NCBI GenBank assembly: GCA_040389305.1
Contig: JAZKAD010000023.1
Location: 1 to 13,409 of the forward strand
DNA from: JAZKAD01 sp040389305
Lineage (GTDB): Bacteria; Pseudomonadota; Alphaproteobacteria; Rickettsiales; Rickettsiaceae
Direction of reading: 5' to 3'
DNA: 13,409 nucleotides
Positions 1 through 7,801 of this stretch are shown in pieces. How positions within the stretch are numbered: position 1 is the stretch's first letter; every line of letters begins with the position of its first letter. Under the pieces are notes generated by a model. The model was not told where the DNA came from, did no database searches, and worked only from the letters and a program-made list of their open reading frames with translations. A program made the translations under genes and the position numbers.

Positions 1-963
1 ATTTCAAGTAGGGGCTTTGACCCCAATCAATTTACAGGAGGAGTGTCCCATGATTACTGGAATGAATTAAATAACGATCCCCATAAACCCCTTATTAATC
101 GGTGTATTCATACAACATACCCCCCAGGATCATTGTTTAAACTAGTCACTGTAGCTAGTGCATTAGAGGCGGGAATTGATCCCAATATGAAAGTATATTG
201 CGCGGGCGGAGCTTCGGCCCTTGGCGGCAATTACTTTAGATGTTGGCATAAATCAGGGCATGGTGAAGTTGATATGAATACAGCCCTTGAGCGCTCTTGT
301 AATGCATATATGTACCAAATCGCCAAAATGATCGGAGGTGAGAAAATTTTAAATCTCGCTAGACGATTTGGGTTTGGTGCGCAAACTGGTATAGATTTTC
401 CCTCAGAAGCATCCGGGTTTATCCCAAGCAAAGAATGGAAAATTAGAAGGTTTAAAAGTGATTGGACCTTAGCGGATAGTCTAAATATTTCTATAGGACA
501 AGGAGCTTTGCTGACCACGCCATTACAGCTAGCAAAATTTTGTGCCATTATTGCGAGTTCTGGCAAGATATGCACGCCTCGGATAGTTGGATTTGATGAT
601 CCCAGAAGATTAGATATAGATCCAAAGCATCTGCAATTTTTGCAACAAGCTATGTGGGATACTGTTAACGCAAAACATGGTACTGCTTACTCTAAGAGAG
701 TTGAAGATCCTAGTTGGACTATGGCTGGCAAAACAGGTACAGCGCAGGTTCAATCCAAAAAAGGTAATATTGATCTTAACGCAAGTAACGTACCGTTTTT
801 TGGTAGAAACCATGCATTGTTTGTAGGGTATGCTCCAGCCCATGACCCAAGGTATGCTATATCTGTAGTTGTAGATCATGGAGGTGGTGGAAGTAGTGTA
901 GCTGCTCCTATAGCTCATAATGTCGTGCTTGAGCTTAGCAAAAGATATGGAACTTCGGTTTAA
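1..963 (+). CDS. mrdA: Penicillin-binding protein 2 (peptidoglycan D,D-transpeptidase), 3' part
   Basis: C-terminal transpeptidase domain of the class B penicillin-binding protein that cross-links peptidoglycan for lateral wall growth, working with RodA at the inner membrane. The frame is open from base 1, reading ISSRGFDPNQFTGG before the GTG at 43, so the gene is cut by the window edge and GTG 43 is not its start. Numbering from base 1, the three active-site motifs are present: SLFK (Ser44, Lys47), SCN (Ser99-Asn101) and KTG (244-246), plus the GQG stretch near 167. A Cys67/Cys81/His87/Cys100 set surrounds the SxN motif and could bind metal. It ends 47 bp from the convergent PBP1A gene. Identity is near certain; the missing N-terminal part would hold the membrane anchor and dimerisation domain. 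Confidence 0.95.
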   Translation: MSSRGFDPNQFTGGVSHDYWNELNNDPHKPLINRCIHTTYPPGSLFKLVTVASALEAGIDPNMKVYCAGGASALGGNYFRCWHKSGHGEVDMNTALERSCNAYMYQIAKMIGGEKILNLARRFGFGAQTGIDFPSEASGFIPSKEWKIRRFKSDWTLADSLNISIGQGALLTTPLQLAKFCAIIASSGKICTPRIVGFDDPRRLDIDPKHLQFLQQAMWDTVNAKHGTAYSKRVEDPSWTMAGKTGTAQVQSKKGNIDLNASNVPFFGRNHALFVGYAPAHDPRYAISVVVDHGGGGSSVAAPIAHNVVLELSKRYGTSV

Positions 964-1010
964 TCATTGCCTGAATTAAAAATTTCTAGATTATAATTTG
1001 AGGAATGGTA

Positions 1011-3329
1011 TTAATATAACTCACTATTTTTCTCGGGCGTTATAATGCTTTTTTGTGGAGCTATGTGGTCAAAAACATCGTCTATGTTACTATGAGGTTC
1101 TATATAACCTTGGTCATGACCTAATCCATCATTAATTCTTATGGGTATAATTTTAGCTTCGCTGTTGAAATTAAATGGTATTGAAGGCACATCCTTCATA
1201 GCATTTGCCATAAAATCAATGAATATAGGAAGCGTTACGTTGGCTCCAGACGCGGTCTTACCAAGGCTTTTGGGGGTGTCGAATCCCACATAAGTTCCTA
1301 CTATTATATTGGGTGTATATCCAAAAAACCAAGTATCCATTCCAAGATTAGTGGTGCCCGTTTTACCAGCCAGTATCTTGCCAAGTTTAAGGGCGCTCTT
1401 ACCGGTTCCTCTCTCCATTACTCCTTGAAGCATAAGATTGATTTGATATGCGACAGCATCGCTTATCAATTTTTTGCGTTCTGGCTCGGAAATTTGCGGC
1501 AATGATTCGCTATGACAATTAATACAACGACCCGCATTTCTTTGATAGATTACTTTGCCACTGCTATCCTTGATGAGTTCTATGAATTCTGGCCTAATTT
1601 CTTGACCTCCATTTGCAATGGCTGCATACGCGCTAAGGATTTTGTCTAAAGTAGTTTCAAGAGAGCCAAGCACCATGGAATATACATGTTTTGGATTGTT
1701 ATTGATCCCAAAGCGCCTGATTATTTCTGCAACTGTATGAAGCCCTATCATCTGAGTTACTCTAACGGTTACAGGGTTACGAGATTTAACTAGGCCATCG
1801 CTCATAGTTATATCACCCAAAAAATCTCCGTTAAAATTTTTAGGTCTCCATATTGGCATTCCTGCTCCTTGAGAAACTGCGATTGGTGCATCTGCAAAAA
1901 TAGTGCCCGGAGAGACTCCGCTTTCAAGCGCGGCTAAATACACAAATGTTTTTATGGAGGATCCTGGTTGTCTTATTGCTTGCGTAGCTCTATCAAACTT
2001 GCTAGCTCCAAAATCATAACCTCCCACCATAGCGAGTACTTGACCAGTATGCTGCGACATTATCATGATAGCACCATTAACTACAGGAACTTGGCGTAGG
2101 CCATATGCTTTGCCCACAGGTTCCACCACAACTACATCCCCCTTTTTGAGTATGGTTTTAGCCGATTTGAGATTAGTTGCCCCCCATACCATTTCAGTAA
2201 GAGGTATAGACGATTTAGTGCCATCTATGAGTCCTATGGAGGCTTTAGTGTTCTCTACTTCTAATATCACGGCAAGCTGATATTCTAGTAGGGCCAGAGG
2301 TTTTTTCACTTCGCTCAACGCAGCTTTCCAGTTAGCTACATCTATACGTGCAACAGGGCCTCTATATCCCTTTTTAAGATCAAATTGCCTTATACCCTTT
2401 CTCAGAGATTTTTCGGCTTCAACTTGATATTCAGAGTTCATGGAAGTGATAACAGTGAGACCACCATTATAAAAAAAGTCTTCCCCGAATTTTGTTATAA
2501 TTTCTTCTCTTACTTTTTCTGCGTAATAACCAGCGGTAACGGTGATAGCTTTGCTCCGTTTAACAAGGGTGATAGGGCTGTCCATCGCCTCTCTTGCTGC
2601 TGCAGAGTTGATGTATCTATCTTCTACCATGCGAAGTAATACATAGTTTCTACGCGCTTTTGCTCTATCGTGATTTTTTTCAGGATTCACGCTTGACGGT
2701 GCTTTAGGGAGGGCTGCCAGAAAGGCAGATTCTGCAAGAGTAAGCTCTTCAACTGATTTATTGAAGTACACTTCTGCAGCTGCGGCTACACCATAAGCCC
2801 CATGTCCTAAATACATTTGGTTTAAGTATAACTCTAGTATTTGAGATTTCGAGAAAGTCTTGGAGATCATGTAAGATAATATTGCTTCTTTAATTTTTCT
2901 CTCCATCGAGCGCTCTGATGACAAAAGAAAATTTTTAACGACTTGTTGGGTTATAGTAGATGCCCCTTCCATACGTCTATGCTGAAGCAAATTCACCACA
3001 TTCGCACCCGCTGCTCTAATGATGCCTATAAAGTCTATACCTGGGTGGTCGTAGAAGTTTTTATCTTCTGCTGCGATAAAGGCTTCTATAAGAGAGGGAG
3101 GAATTGTGCTAATAGGTACAAACACTCTGTGTTCTTTTGCATATTCTTCTACCAATTTGCCATCTGCAGAATAAATACGCGTAACAGCTGGTGGATGATA
3201 ATGCGCTAACTGTGAGTAATCCGGGAGATCTTGTGCGTAGTAATAAAGAAGAGCAGTAGTAAGGACGACGCCTATTATACCAGTTATCAGGCTGATTTTA
3301 AGAAAAAAAAATAAGATGGATCGGAGCAT
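1011..3329 (-). CDS. mrcA: Penicillin-binding protein 1A (bifunctional glycosyltransferase/transpeptidase)
   Basis: Class A penicillin-binding protein of 772 residues, a normal length for the family; it polymerises glycan strands from lipid II and cross-links them in the periplasm. One N-terminal membrane anchor (about residues 5-32) is followed by a GT51 domain with catalytic Glu88 in AAEDKNFYDHPG and the GASTITQQ motif at 122-129. A beta-rich insertion of OB type lies at about 318-415. The transpeptidase domain has SSIK (Ser457, Lys460), SRN (516-518) and KTG (656-658). A Cys-x-x-Cys-His stretch at 602-606 lies in the transpeptidase domain. ATG at 3329 is chosen because the anchor follows at once; no clear ribosome binding site is seen. 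It follows the DUF3426 gene by 56 bp on the same strand and is probably co-transcribed with it. Confidence 0.96.
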   Translation of the reverse strand: MLRSILFFFLKISLITGIIGVVLTTALLYYYAQDLPDYSQLAHYHPPAVTRIYSADGKLVEEYAKEHRVFVPISTIPPSLIEAFIAAEDKNFYDHPGIDFIGIIRAAGANVVNLLQHRRMEGASTITQQVVKNFLLSSERSMERKIKEAILSYMISKTFSKSQILELYLNQMYLGHGAYGVAAAAEVYFNKSVEELTLAESAFLAALPKAPSSVNPEKNHDRAKARRNYVLLRMVEDRYINSAAAREAMDSPITLVKRSKAITVTAGYYAEKVREEIITKFGEDFFYNGGLTVITSMNSEYQVEAEKSLRKGIRQFDLKKGYRGPVARIDVANWKAALSEVKKPLALLEYQLAVILEVENTKASIGLIDGTKSSIPLTEMVWGATNLKSAKTILKKGDVVVVEPVGKAYGLRQVPVVNGAIMIMSQHTGQVLAMVGGYDFGASKFDRATQAIRQPGSSIKTFVYLAALESGVSPGTIFADAPIAVSQGAGMPIWRPKNFNGDFLGDITMSDGLVKSRNPVTVRVTQMIGLHTVAEIIRRFGINNNPKHVYSMVLGSLETTLDKILSAYAAIANGGQEIRPEFIELIKDSSGKVIYQRNAGRCINCHSESLPQISEPERKKLISDAVAYQINLMLQGVMERGTGKSALKLGKILAGKTGTTNLGMDTWFFGYTPNIIVGTYVGFDTPKSLGKTASGANVTLPIFIDFMANAMKDVPSIPFNFNSEAKIIPIRINDGLGHDQGYIEPHSNIDDVFDHIAPQKSIITPEKNSELY

Positions 3330-3385
3330 ACAAACTATTTTGTTAAGGGGCGGCTACCGATACCCGAGTATCTGAAGCGCTGTTG

Positions 3386-4030
3386 TTATCTCAAGAAGAA
3401 GTCTATTCTATCGCCCACTGTAATATCTAGCATTTCCGCCGAAGGTGGAATGGCAGTAAATTCTGTTTTGATACTCAAAAATTGATTTGCTTCAAGAGTA
3501 ACTGCGTCACCATATGCAACTTTTCCATCGGTCATATTAGTTTGCAGAGTTCTATTATCTTTGTCAAAAAGCCTTATCCTTACCATTGGTATAGATACCG
3601 GATGGTTAGAGGTGTTGAATATCTTGTAATTTACAGTTACCATCCCGTCATCTTTTTTATGCTCGATATTAATATCTTTGATTTGTAAAGCATGGTAGTT
3701 AATGTGGTTTGTAAAAGGTCCAAAAGATTCGGAAAAAAGCTGTATACTGATAAAAATAATAAGAGATATAAGGATTATAGGCATAGAGCAGAGATAAAAC
3801 GGCAACCTAATTGGCAGTAGAGCTGGTAGATTAACTCCAGCCTCCACGGGGCTTGCCGAATCTGAATAAGATGCAGTAACGATTGGTTCAATTTTTACAG
3901 GAGTTTCAGTCTCAATTTGAGCATGCCATATATTTTGACATTTTGAACATTTAACTTTTCTACCGCCAGGACCTAATTGCTCAGGCGTGATAACGAAGCT
4001 GGTATGGCATTCTGGGCAGGTGATATACAT
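3386..4030 (-). CDS. Zinc-ribbon (MJ0042-type) and DUF3426 membrane protein
   Basis: A 214-residue protein with an N-terminal zinc ribbon (Cys5-x2-Cys8 and Cys28-x2-Cys31, with the family-like ITCPEC and KVKCSKC context), a polar linker, one membrane segment at about 76-98 and a C-terminal beta-rich region at about 105-205 that resembles DUF3426. This is the usual alphaproteobacterial arrangement; the ribbon should face the cytoplasm and the DUF3426 part the periplasm. The molecular role is not established; regulation or assembly at the envelope is a guess. It lies 56 bp upstream of mrcA on the same strand and has a good promoter upstream, so the two may form an envelope operon. The start at 4030 places the ribbon directly at the N-terminus as expected. 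Confidence 0.88.
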   Translation of the reverse strand: MYITCPECHTSFVITPEQLGPGGRKVKCSKCQNIWHAQIETETPVKIEPIVTASYSDSASPVEAGVNLPALLPIRLPFYLCSMPIILISLIIFISIQLFSESFGPFTNHINYHALQIKDINIEHKKDDGMVTVNYKIFNTSNHPVSIPMVRIRLFDKDNRTLQTNMTDGKVAYGDAVTLEANQFLSIKTEFTAIPPSAEMLDITVGDRIDFFLR

Positions 4031-4081
4031 AAGATATTTATAAGCTTAAGAATGAATGATATAAACAATATTTGTGCTCCA

Positions 4082-4110
4082 GTTATAATCAATAAACTTA
4101 CTAAGTTCAA
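4082..4110 (-). promoter_or_regulatory. Candidate sigma70 promoter for the DUF3426-mrcA unit
   Basis: Read on the minus strand, TTGAAC (4105-4110) and TATAAC (4082-4087) are separated by 17 bases. This predicts a start near 4075 and a leader of about 45 bases before the ATG at 4030. The spacing and both hexamers are good, but the region is AT-rich, so chance matches are possible. Confidence 0.5.
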
Positions 4111-4257
4111 AGTTTTTCTCAAAAGAATGCTTAAATATTTCCGGTTGTGAGTTTTCAAGGTGTACTTAATCCGTTTCTCCTGGTCTTTTTTTAGTTTTAT
4201 ATTTAGAATAATTAGGCAATTATATAGCATTAAGTTCCATCTATATCATTTTCTAAT

Positions 4258-5316
4258 ATGATTAACTTCCCTTCGAATATTACTCTGGATTCCGCTCAGC
4301 AAGAGCTTTTGATCAAGCTAGAAAAGTTCATATCAAAAGAACGGGGGAATAAATCATGTTTTTTGGGTAGATTTTTTCGCAAAAAATCTAAAGCCGAAGT
4401 CAAGTCAGGTGTTTATGTATACGGGGGCGTTGGTACTGGAAAGACTATGCTATCTAAGGCATTTTTTGAAGCATCTCCAAAGAAAAAAGCATTTTTGCAT
4501 TATCAAGATTTTATGAGTAGCGTGCATAAATCTCTGCATAGTATATCTCAAGGTGAGGATCTAGCAAATGCAATCCCATTGCTCGCTCAAGATTACAGAG
4601 AGCGCATAGAGCTACTTTGTCTTGACGAATTCGAAATTAAGGATATAGCAGACGCGATGATAATCGGAAGATTGTTTCGCGAGATGATTAAGCGTGATAT
4701 TTTTATACTTATCACAAGTAATACAAAGCCAAGAGATTTATATAAAGATGGCATGCAGCGTGAAATTTTTCTTCCATTTATAGATTTTATAGAAGATAGA
4801 TTTGAAGTTTGTTGCCTTGACTTAAGATGGGATTATCGAAAAAATGATTCTCTTCCTGCTGAGCATGTTTTGTATCCTATAAGCTTCGAGACTACTCTTA
4901 AGATGAAGAAAATAAAGGAAGACTTAATAGGCGAGGGGGTATGCATACCCAAAATACTTGAGGTATTTGGTAGAGAACTTACTCTTTTAAAAACCTATCA
5001 ATCTATATTAATTACGGATTTTGAGGAGCTCTGTCAGCAAAATCTTTCCTATAATGATTACATTGAGATATGTAAGCAATTCTCAGTGATTGTTTTAGAG
5101 AATGTACCGATTCTACCCAAAGACAATACAGACCAAGTAATTCGCTTTATCAATCTAATCGACAATATATATTTCCACCGCATACTGCTTTTTACAAGTC
5201 TGCAGGCGGCACCAGACGAATTGTATAAGGAGGGCCCGCGCTCTAAGGAGTTTAAGCGTACGATATCTAGGCTTCGGGAAATGCAATCAAGTAGCTATGG
5301 CATTACTTCAAATTAA
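4258..5316 (+). CDS. zapE: AFG1/ZapE-family P-loop ATPase
   Basis: A 352-residue AFG1-family AAA-like ATPase. In Escherichia coli the family member ZapE is linked to cell division; in mitochondria AFG1/LACE1 is linked to turnover of respiratory-chain subunits. Walker A is GGVGTGKT (56-63), preceded by VYVY. A QDFMSSVHK stretch lies at 83-91. Walker B is LLCLDEFEIKDIADAM (119-134, Asp123-Glu124), followed by a sensor-like TSN (153-155) and DGMQREIFLPFI (164-175). The C-terminal part keeps the family pattern of FEELC, NDYIEI and RFINLID, so the protein looks complete. ATG 4258 lacks a clear ribosome binding site. It stands at the head of a + strand gene string and ends 16 bp before the preferred tmk start. 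Confidence 0.93.
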   Translation: MINFPSNITLDSAQQELLIKLEKFISKERGNKSCFLGRFFRKKSKAEVKSGVYVYGGVGTGKTMLSKAFFEASPKKKAFLHYQDFMSSVHKSLHSISQGEDLANAIPLLAQDYRERIELLCLDEFEIKDIADAMIIGRLFREMIKRDIFILITSNTKPRDLYKDGMQREIFLPFIDFIEDRFEVCCLDLRWDYRKNDSLPAEHVLYPISFETTLKMKKIKEDLIGEGVCIPKILEVFGRELTLLKTYQSILITDFEELCQQNLSYNDYIEICKQFSVIVLENVPILPKDNTDQVIRFINLIDNIYFHRILLFTSLQAAPDELYKEGPRSKEFKRTISRLREMQSSSYGITSN

Positions 5317-5332
5317 AAATGGATTACCAATT

Positions 5333-5929
5333 ATGGATCGTACAAAATTTATTACTTTTGAAGGATGCGAAGGTTCTGGCAAAAGTACCCAGAGTAAAAT
5401 GCTTTACGATCACCTGCAAAGGCAGGGTGTAGATGCTATTCTCACGCGTGAAATTGGTGGAACAAAGATAGAGGAGAAAATCAGGGATCTTATAGTGCAT
5501 GAAGAGCTCCTTACCGAAGCAGAGCTTCTGATGGTTATGGCCGCAAGGTTTGAGCATGTAGAGAGGGTTATTAAACCCGCGCTGCTTCAAAATAAATGGG
5601 TAATATGCGATCGTTTTATTGACTCAACGTTGAGTTATCAAGGAGGCGAACTCGGTATAGATAAAGTGCTGAAGTTACATCAAGAAATCTTTGGAGATTT
5701 TATGCCTCATTTAACTTTTTGGATTGACCTTGAGTTGACAAATTCTTTGGCAAGAGCGAGGGGTAGGGGAGATGAGAATAAATTCGAGCATAAGAAAGAT
5801 GCTTATCATCAGGATGTTTATAATAATTTTAAAGCCTTATCACAAAAATTTCCAAACCGCATAGTAAGAATAGATGGGAGCGGATCCTCCCAAGAAGTGC
5901 ATGGTGAAATTATTAAGCATATACACTGA
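5333..5929 (+). CDS. tmk: Thymidylate kinase
   Basis: Phosphorylates dTMP to dTDP in the cytoplasm, an essential step to dTTP. The P-loop EGCEGSGKST is at residues 10-19, the substrate-binding CDRFIDST at 92-99, and an Arg-rich lid region at about 141-150 (RARGRGDENK). The usual TREPGGT is TREIGGT (38-44); I recall Val at this place in Rickettsia Tmk, and the nearby VHEELL also resembles Rickettsia. I choose ATG 5333 because Tmk proteins normally begin only a few residues before the FITFEG strand. An in-frame ATG at 5297 would add 12 residues and overlap zapE by 20 bases. No strong ribosome binding site precedes either, so translational coupling to zapE is possible. With 198 residues it is slightly short for the family but complete. 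Confidence 0.95.
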   Translation: MDRTKFITFEGCEGSGKSTQSKMLYDHLQRQGVDAILTREIGGTKIEEKIRDLIVHEELLTEAELLMVMAARFEHVERVIKPALLQNKWVICDRFIDSTLSYQGGELGIDKVLKLHQEIFGDFMPHLTFWIDLELTNSLARARGRGDENKFEHKKDAYHQDVYNNFKALSQKFPNRIVRIDGSGSSQEVHGEIIKHIH

Positions 5930-5971
5930 TACTTATCTTATAACACTCAGTAACAATTTGTTTATTGCTAA

Positions 5972-5999
5972 TTGACTTTGAAGGCTTTAGAAATAATGG
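5972..5999 (+). promoter_or_regulatory. Candidate promoter for lpxC
   Basis: TTGACT (5972-5977) and TAATGG (5994-5999) with a 16-base spacer, in the tmk-lpxC gap. It would give a start near 6006 and a leader of about 28 bases to ATG 6034. If real, it also excludes the TTG at 5965 as the lpxC start. The -10 match is only moderate. Confidence 0.35.
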
Positions 6000-6033
6000 T
6001 CAGGGTATAGATATAACCATTTTATGCGTAAAG

Positions 6034-6891
6034 ATGAATCTTATCTTTCAAACTACGATACAGAACCCCGCAAGTTGCTACGGCCTTGGGGTGCATTCTG
6101 GTAGAAAGACTCAGCTCACCCTAAAGCCAGCAAAGGCAAATACTGGTATTCTTTTAGTTCGCACCGACGTCACTTCTCTCTCGAATACCATTCTTGCTCA
6201 TTATCAAAATGTATCGGACACAACGTTGTCTACGGTGGTATCTAATAATTCTAGGGTCAAGGTTTCAACGATAGAGCATATAATGGCGGCTTTATGGGGA
6301 TGTGGCATTGATAACGTAATTATAGAGCTAGATGGCGAAGAAGTTCCAATTATGGACGGCAGCAGCAAGCCATTCGTCTTTATGCTTGAATATGCTGGTA
6401 TAAAAATTTTGCCACACCCCCGCCGTAGCCTGAAGATTCTCAAAGAAGTCTCGGTTAGTAATGGAGATTCGGTAGTATCCCTAAGACCTTCCGATAGTTT
6501 TTCGACAAATATAATAATTGACTTCGAAAGTAAAGCTATAGGGCGTCAGGAAATGGGATTCACTTCAGAAGAGTCATTTAAAGACCTAATAGCCGGAGCG
6601 AGAACTTTTGGATTTCTTCATGAGCTTGAGTATTTAAAAAGCCGAGGACTTGCACAAGGTGCTTCCTTAGAGAACGCAATTGGAATAGAAAATGACAAAA
6701 TCCTCAATGAAGGAGGGTTGCGTTTTGACAATGAGTTTGTAAGGCACAAGCTCTTAGACTCTATAGGGGATATCTTTACAGCGGGGGGTTTTGTTATAGG
6801 TAGGATGGAAGCTTATAAGCCTGGCCATTTACTTAACAATGAATTACTCCGAAAATTGTTTGAAAATACAGGAGCTTGGAGCTGGGTTTAG
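6034..6891 (+). CDS. lpxC: UDP-3-O-acyl-N-acetylglucosamine deacetylase
   Basis: Zinc deacetylase that makes the first committed step of lipid A synthesis in the cytoplasm; its presence implies an LPS-type outer membrane. From ATG 6034 the protein has 285 residues. The catalytic pattern is intact: HSG at 21-23, Glu81-His82 in STIEHIMAAL, the MDGSS stretch at 108-112, the second zinc ligand pair His238 and Asp242 in RHKLLD, and the catalytic His265 in KPGHLLNN. These numbers fit the well-known E. coli residues closely, supporting this start. The frame remains open upstream to a TTG at 5965, but those 23 residues have no family likeness and would contain the candidate promoter. The gene lies 104 bp after tmk and 27 bp before the dipeptidase. 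Confidence 0.96.
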   Translation: MNLIFQTTIQNPASCYGLGVHSGRKTQLTLKPAKANTGILLVRTDVTSLSNTILAHYQNVSDTTLSTVVSNNSRVKVSTIEHIMAALWGCGIDNVIIELDGEEVPIMDGSSKPFVFMLEYAGIKILPHPRRSLKILKEVSVSNGDSVVSLRPSDSFSTNIIIDFESKAIGRQEMGFTSEESFKDLIAGARTFGFLHELEYLKSRGLAQGASLENAIGIENDKILNEGGLRFDNEFVRHKLLDSIGDIFTAGGFVIGRMEAYKPGHLLNNELLRKLFENTGAWSWV

Positions 6892-6918
6892 ACAATTTAT
6901 ATTTATAATAGAGAGCAG

Positions 6919-7770
6919 ATGATGATTAGGTTTTATAGATTTATAGTTGGAGCGAGTTTGATGACTATTTTTTCTGCGCATGCACTTGGAAGCGTCGCTC
7001 CTAAAGGGTGGAATGTGCCAAAAGTGGATCGGAATATAAGCGCAAATGTACTGTATCTCCCTATTTCTGATCCAGCCGTTAAAGCCATAGCAATTAAAGG
7101 CTCCAAAGAAGAGTTGGTTGATTTGCTTGTAGTTCAAAATCCTAGAATTAAACCCTTATCATCTTTTGATTCTAAATATAAAAACACATACGAGGGTTAT
7201 TCTAAGATTAGAAGGGGAGTATACGAAAGGCTACTCGAGATGCTTAATGTTTTGCCTAAAAATGTTGGAATTGCGTATTTTGAAGGATTGCGTCCATTGA
7301 GTAAGCAAAAAGAATATTTCGATAAAAAGTTTAAGGAAATTTTGGCTACAAACAAAGACAGGGAAATGGCTTACATCGAAACTTCTAAACAAGTTTCGCC
7401 ATTTATTGACAATACACCAACTCACGCAACTGGAGCTGCTATTGATATAACCTTATTTTCTATAAATGACAAAGGCGAGGAGTTGTTTGATATGGGGAAA
7501 TTCGATGTCATCTTTGGGCGTAACGATGAGAAAGAAACTTTCTCTCATAACACCACAGAAGAGCAAAGAGAAAATCGCATTATACTACTAGATGCAGCTA
7601 CAAAAGCTGGACTAGCTAATTATGGATATGAGTGGTGGCATTATAGCTACGGAGATAAAATGTGGGCTTATGTCAATGGAGAAAAAGAAGCCATATACGG
7701 CCTTGCGGTCTCTCCGGATGATCCTATTTTATCAATAGATAAAGCTTCCTACTTAAAGAGCTTTGATTGA
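6919..7770 (+). CDS. Exported VanX/DdpX-type D-alanyl-D-alanine dipeptidase (peptidase M15D)
   Basis: A 283-residue zinc peptidase of the M15 family, closest in motifs to VanX/DdpX enzymes that split the D-Ala-D-Ala dipeptide. Visible residues are the substrate Arg125 in GLRPLS, zinc ligands His169 and Asp176 in THATGAAID, and Glu238 (base) and His241 (zinc) in YEWWHY; a DMGKFD stretch at 191-196 also fits the family. The N-terminus (about 1-22) is a signal peptide ending AHA, so the enzyme should act in the periplasm, unlike cytoplasmic VanX. ATG codons at 6919 and 6922 are both possible; GAGAG at 6911-6915 suits 6922. It follows lpxC by 27 bp and is probably co-transcribed. A wall-recycling or trimming role is more likely than vancomycin resistance, because no VanH or VanA-type ligase is near. 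Carboxypeptidase activity is an alternative. Confidence 0.88.
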   Translation: MMIRFYRFIVGASLMTIFSAHALGSVAPKGWNVPKVDRNISANVLYLPISDPAVKAIAIKGSKEELVDLLVVQNPRIKPLSSFDSKYKNTYEGYSKIRRGVYERLLEMLNVLPKNVGIAYFEGLRPLSKQKEYFDKKFKEILATNKDREMAYIETSKQVSPFIDNTPTHATGAAIDITLFSINDKGEELFDMGKFDVIFGRNDEKETFSHNTTEEQRENRIILLDAATKAGLANYGYEWWHYSYGDKMWAYVNGEKEAIYGLAVSPDDPILSIDKASYLKSFD

Positions 7771-7801
7771 GATTATAAGAGCCGCTACCAGTCTGGTTGT
7801 G

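Noticed and set aside
1510..1530. CxxCH in PBP1A as a cytochrome c heme site
   Set aside because: A lone motif inside a clear penicillin-binding domain with no cytochrome c context; a disulfide or metal role is more plausible.
3359..3372. GATAC/GTATC inverted repeat between the DUF3426 and mrcA genes
   Set aside because: Only five pairs and no U-run; too weak to call a terminator or regulatory site.
3973..4230. 85-residue hydrophobic open frame on the minus strand before the DUF3426 gene
   Set aside because: It overlaps the conserved zinc-ribbon coding sequence in another frame, covers the candidate promoter, and has the low-complexity Ile/Leu/Lys composition of translated AT-rich spacer.
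5965..6033. TTG 5965 as the lpxC start
   Set aside because: The extra 23 residues have no family likeness, and ATG 6034 puts the zinc and catalytic residues at positions that match the known enzyme.
6919..7770. Glycopeptide resistance gene
   Set aside because: The motifs are VanX-like, but there is a signal peptide and no VanH, VanA/B ligase or VanRS-type genes; wall recycling is more likely.
7787..7798. ACCA/TGGT inverted repeat between the convergent dipeptidase and TPR genes
   Set aside because: Four pairs with a three-base loop and no U-run; not a credible terminator.
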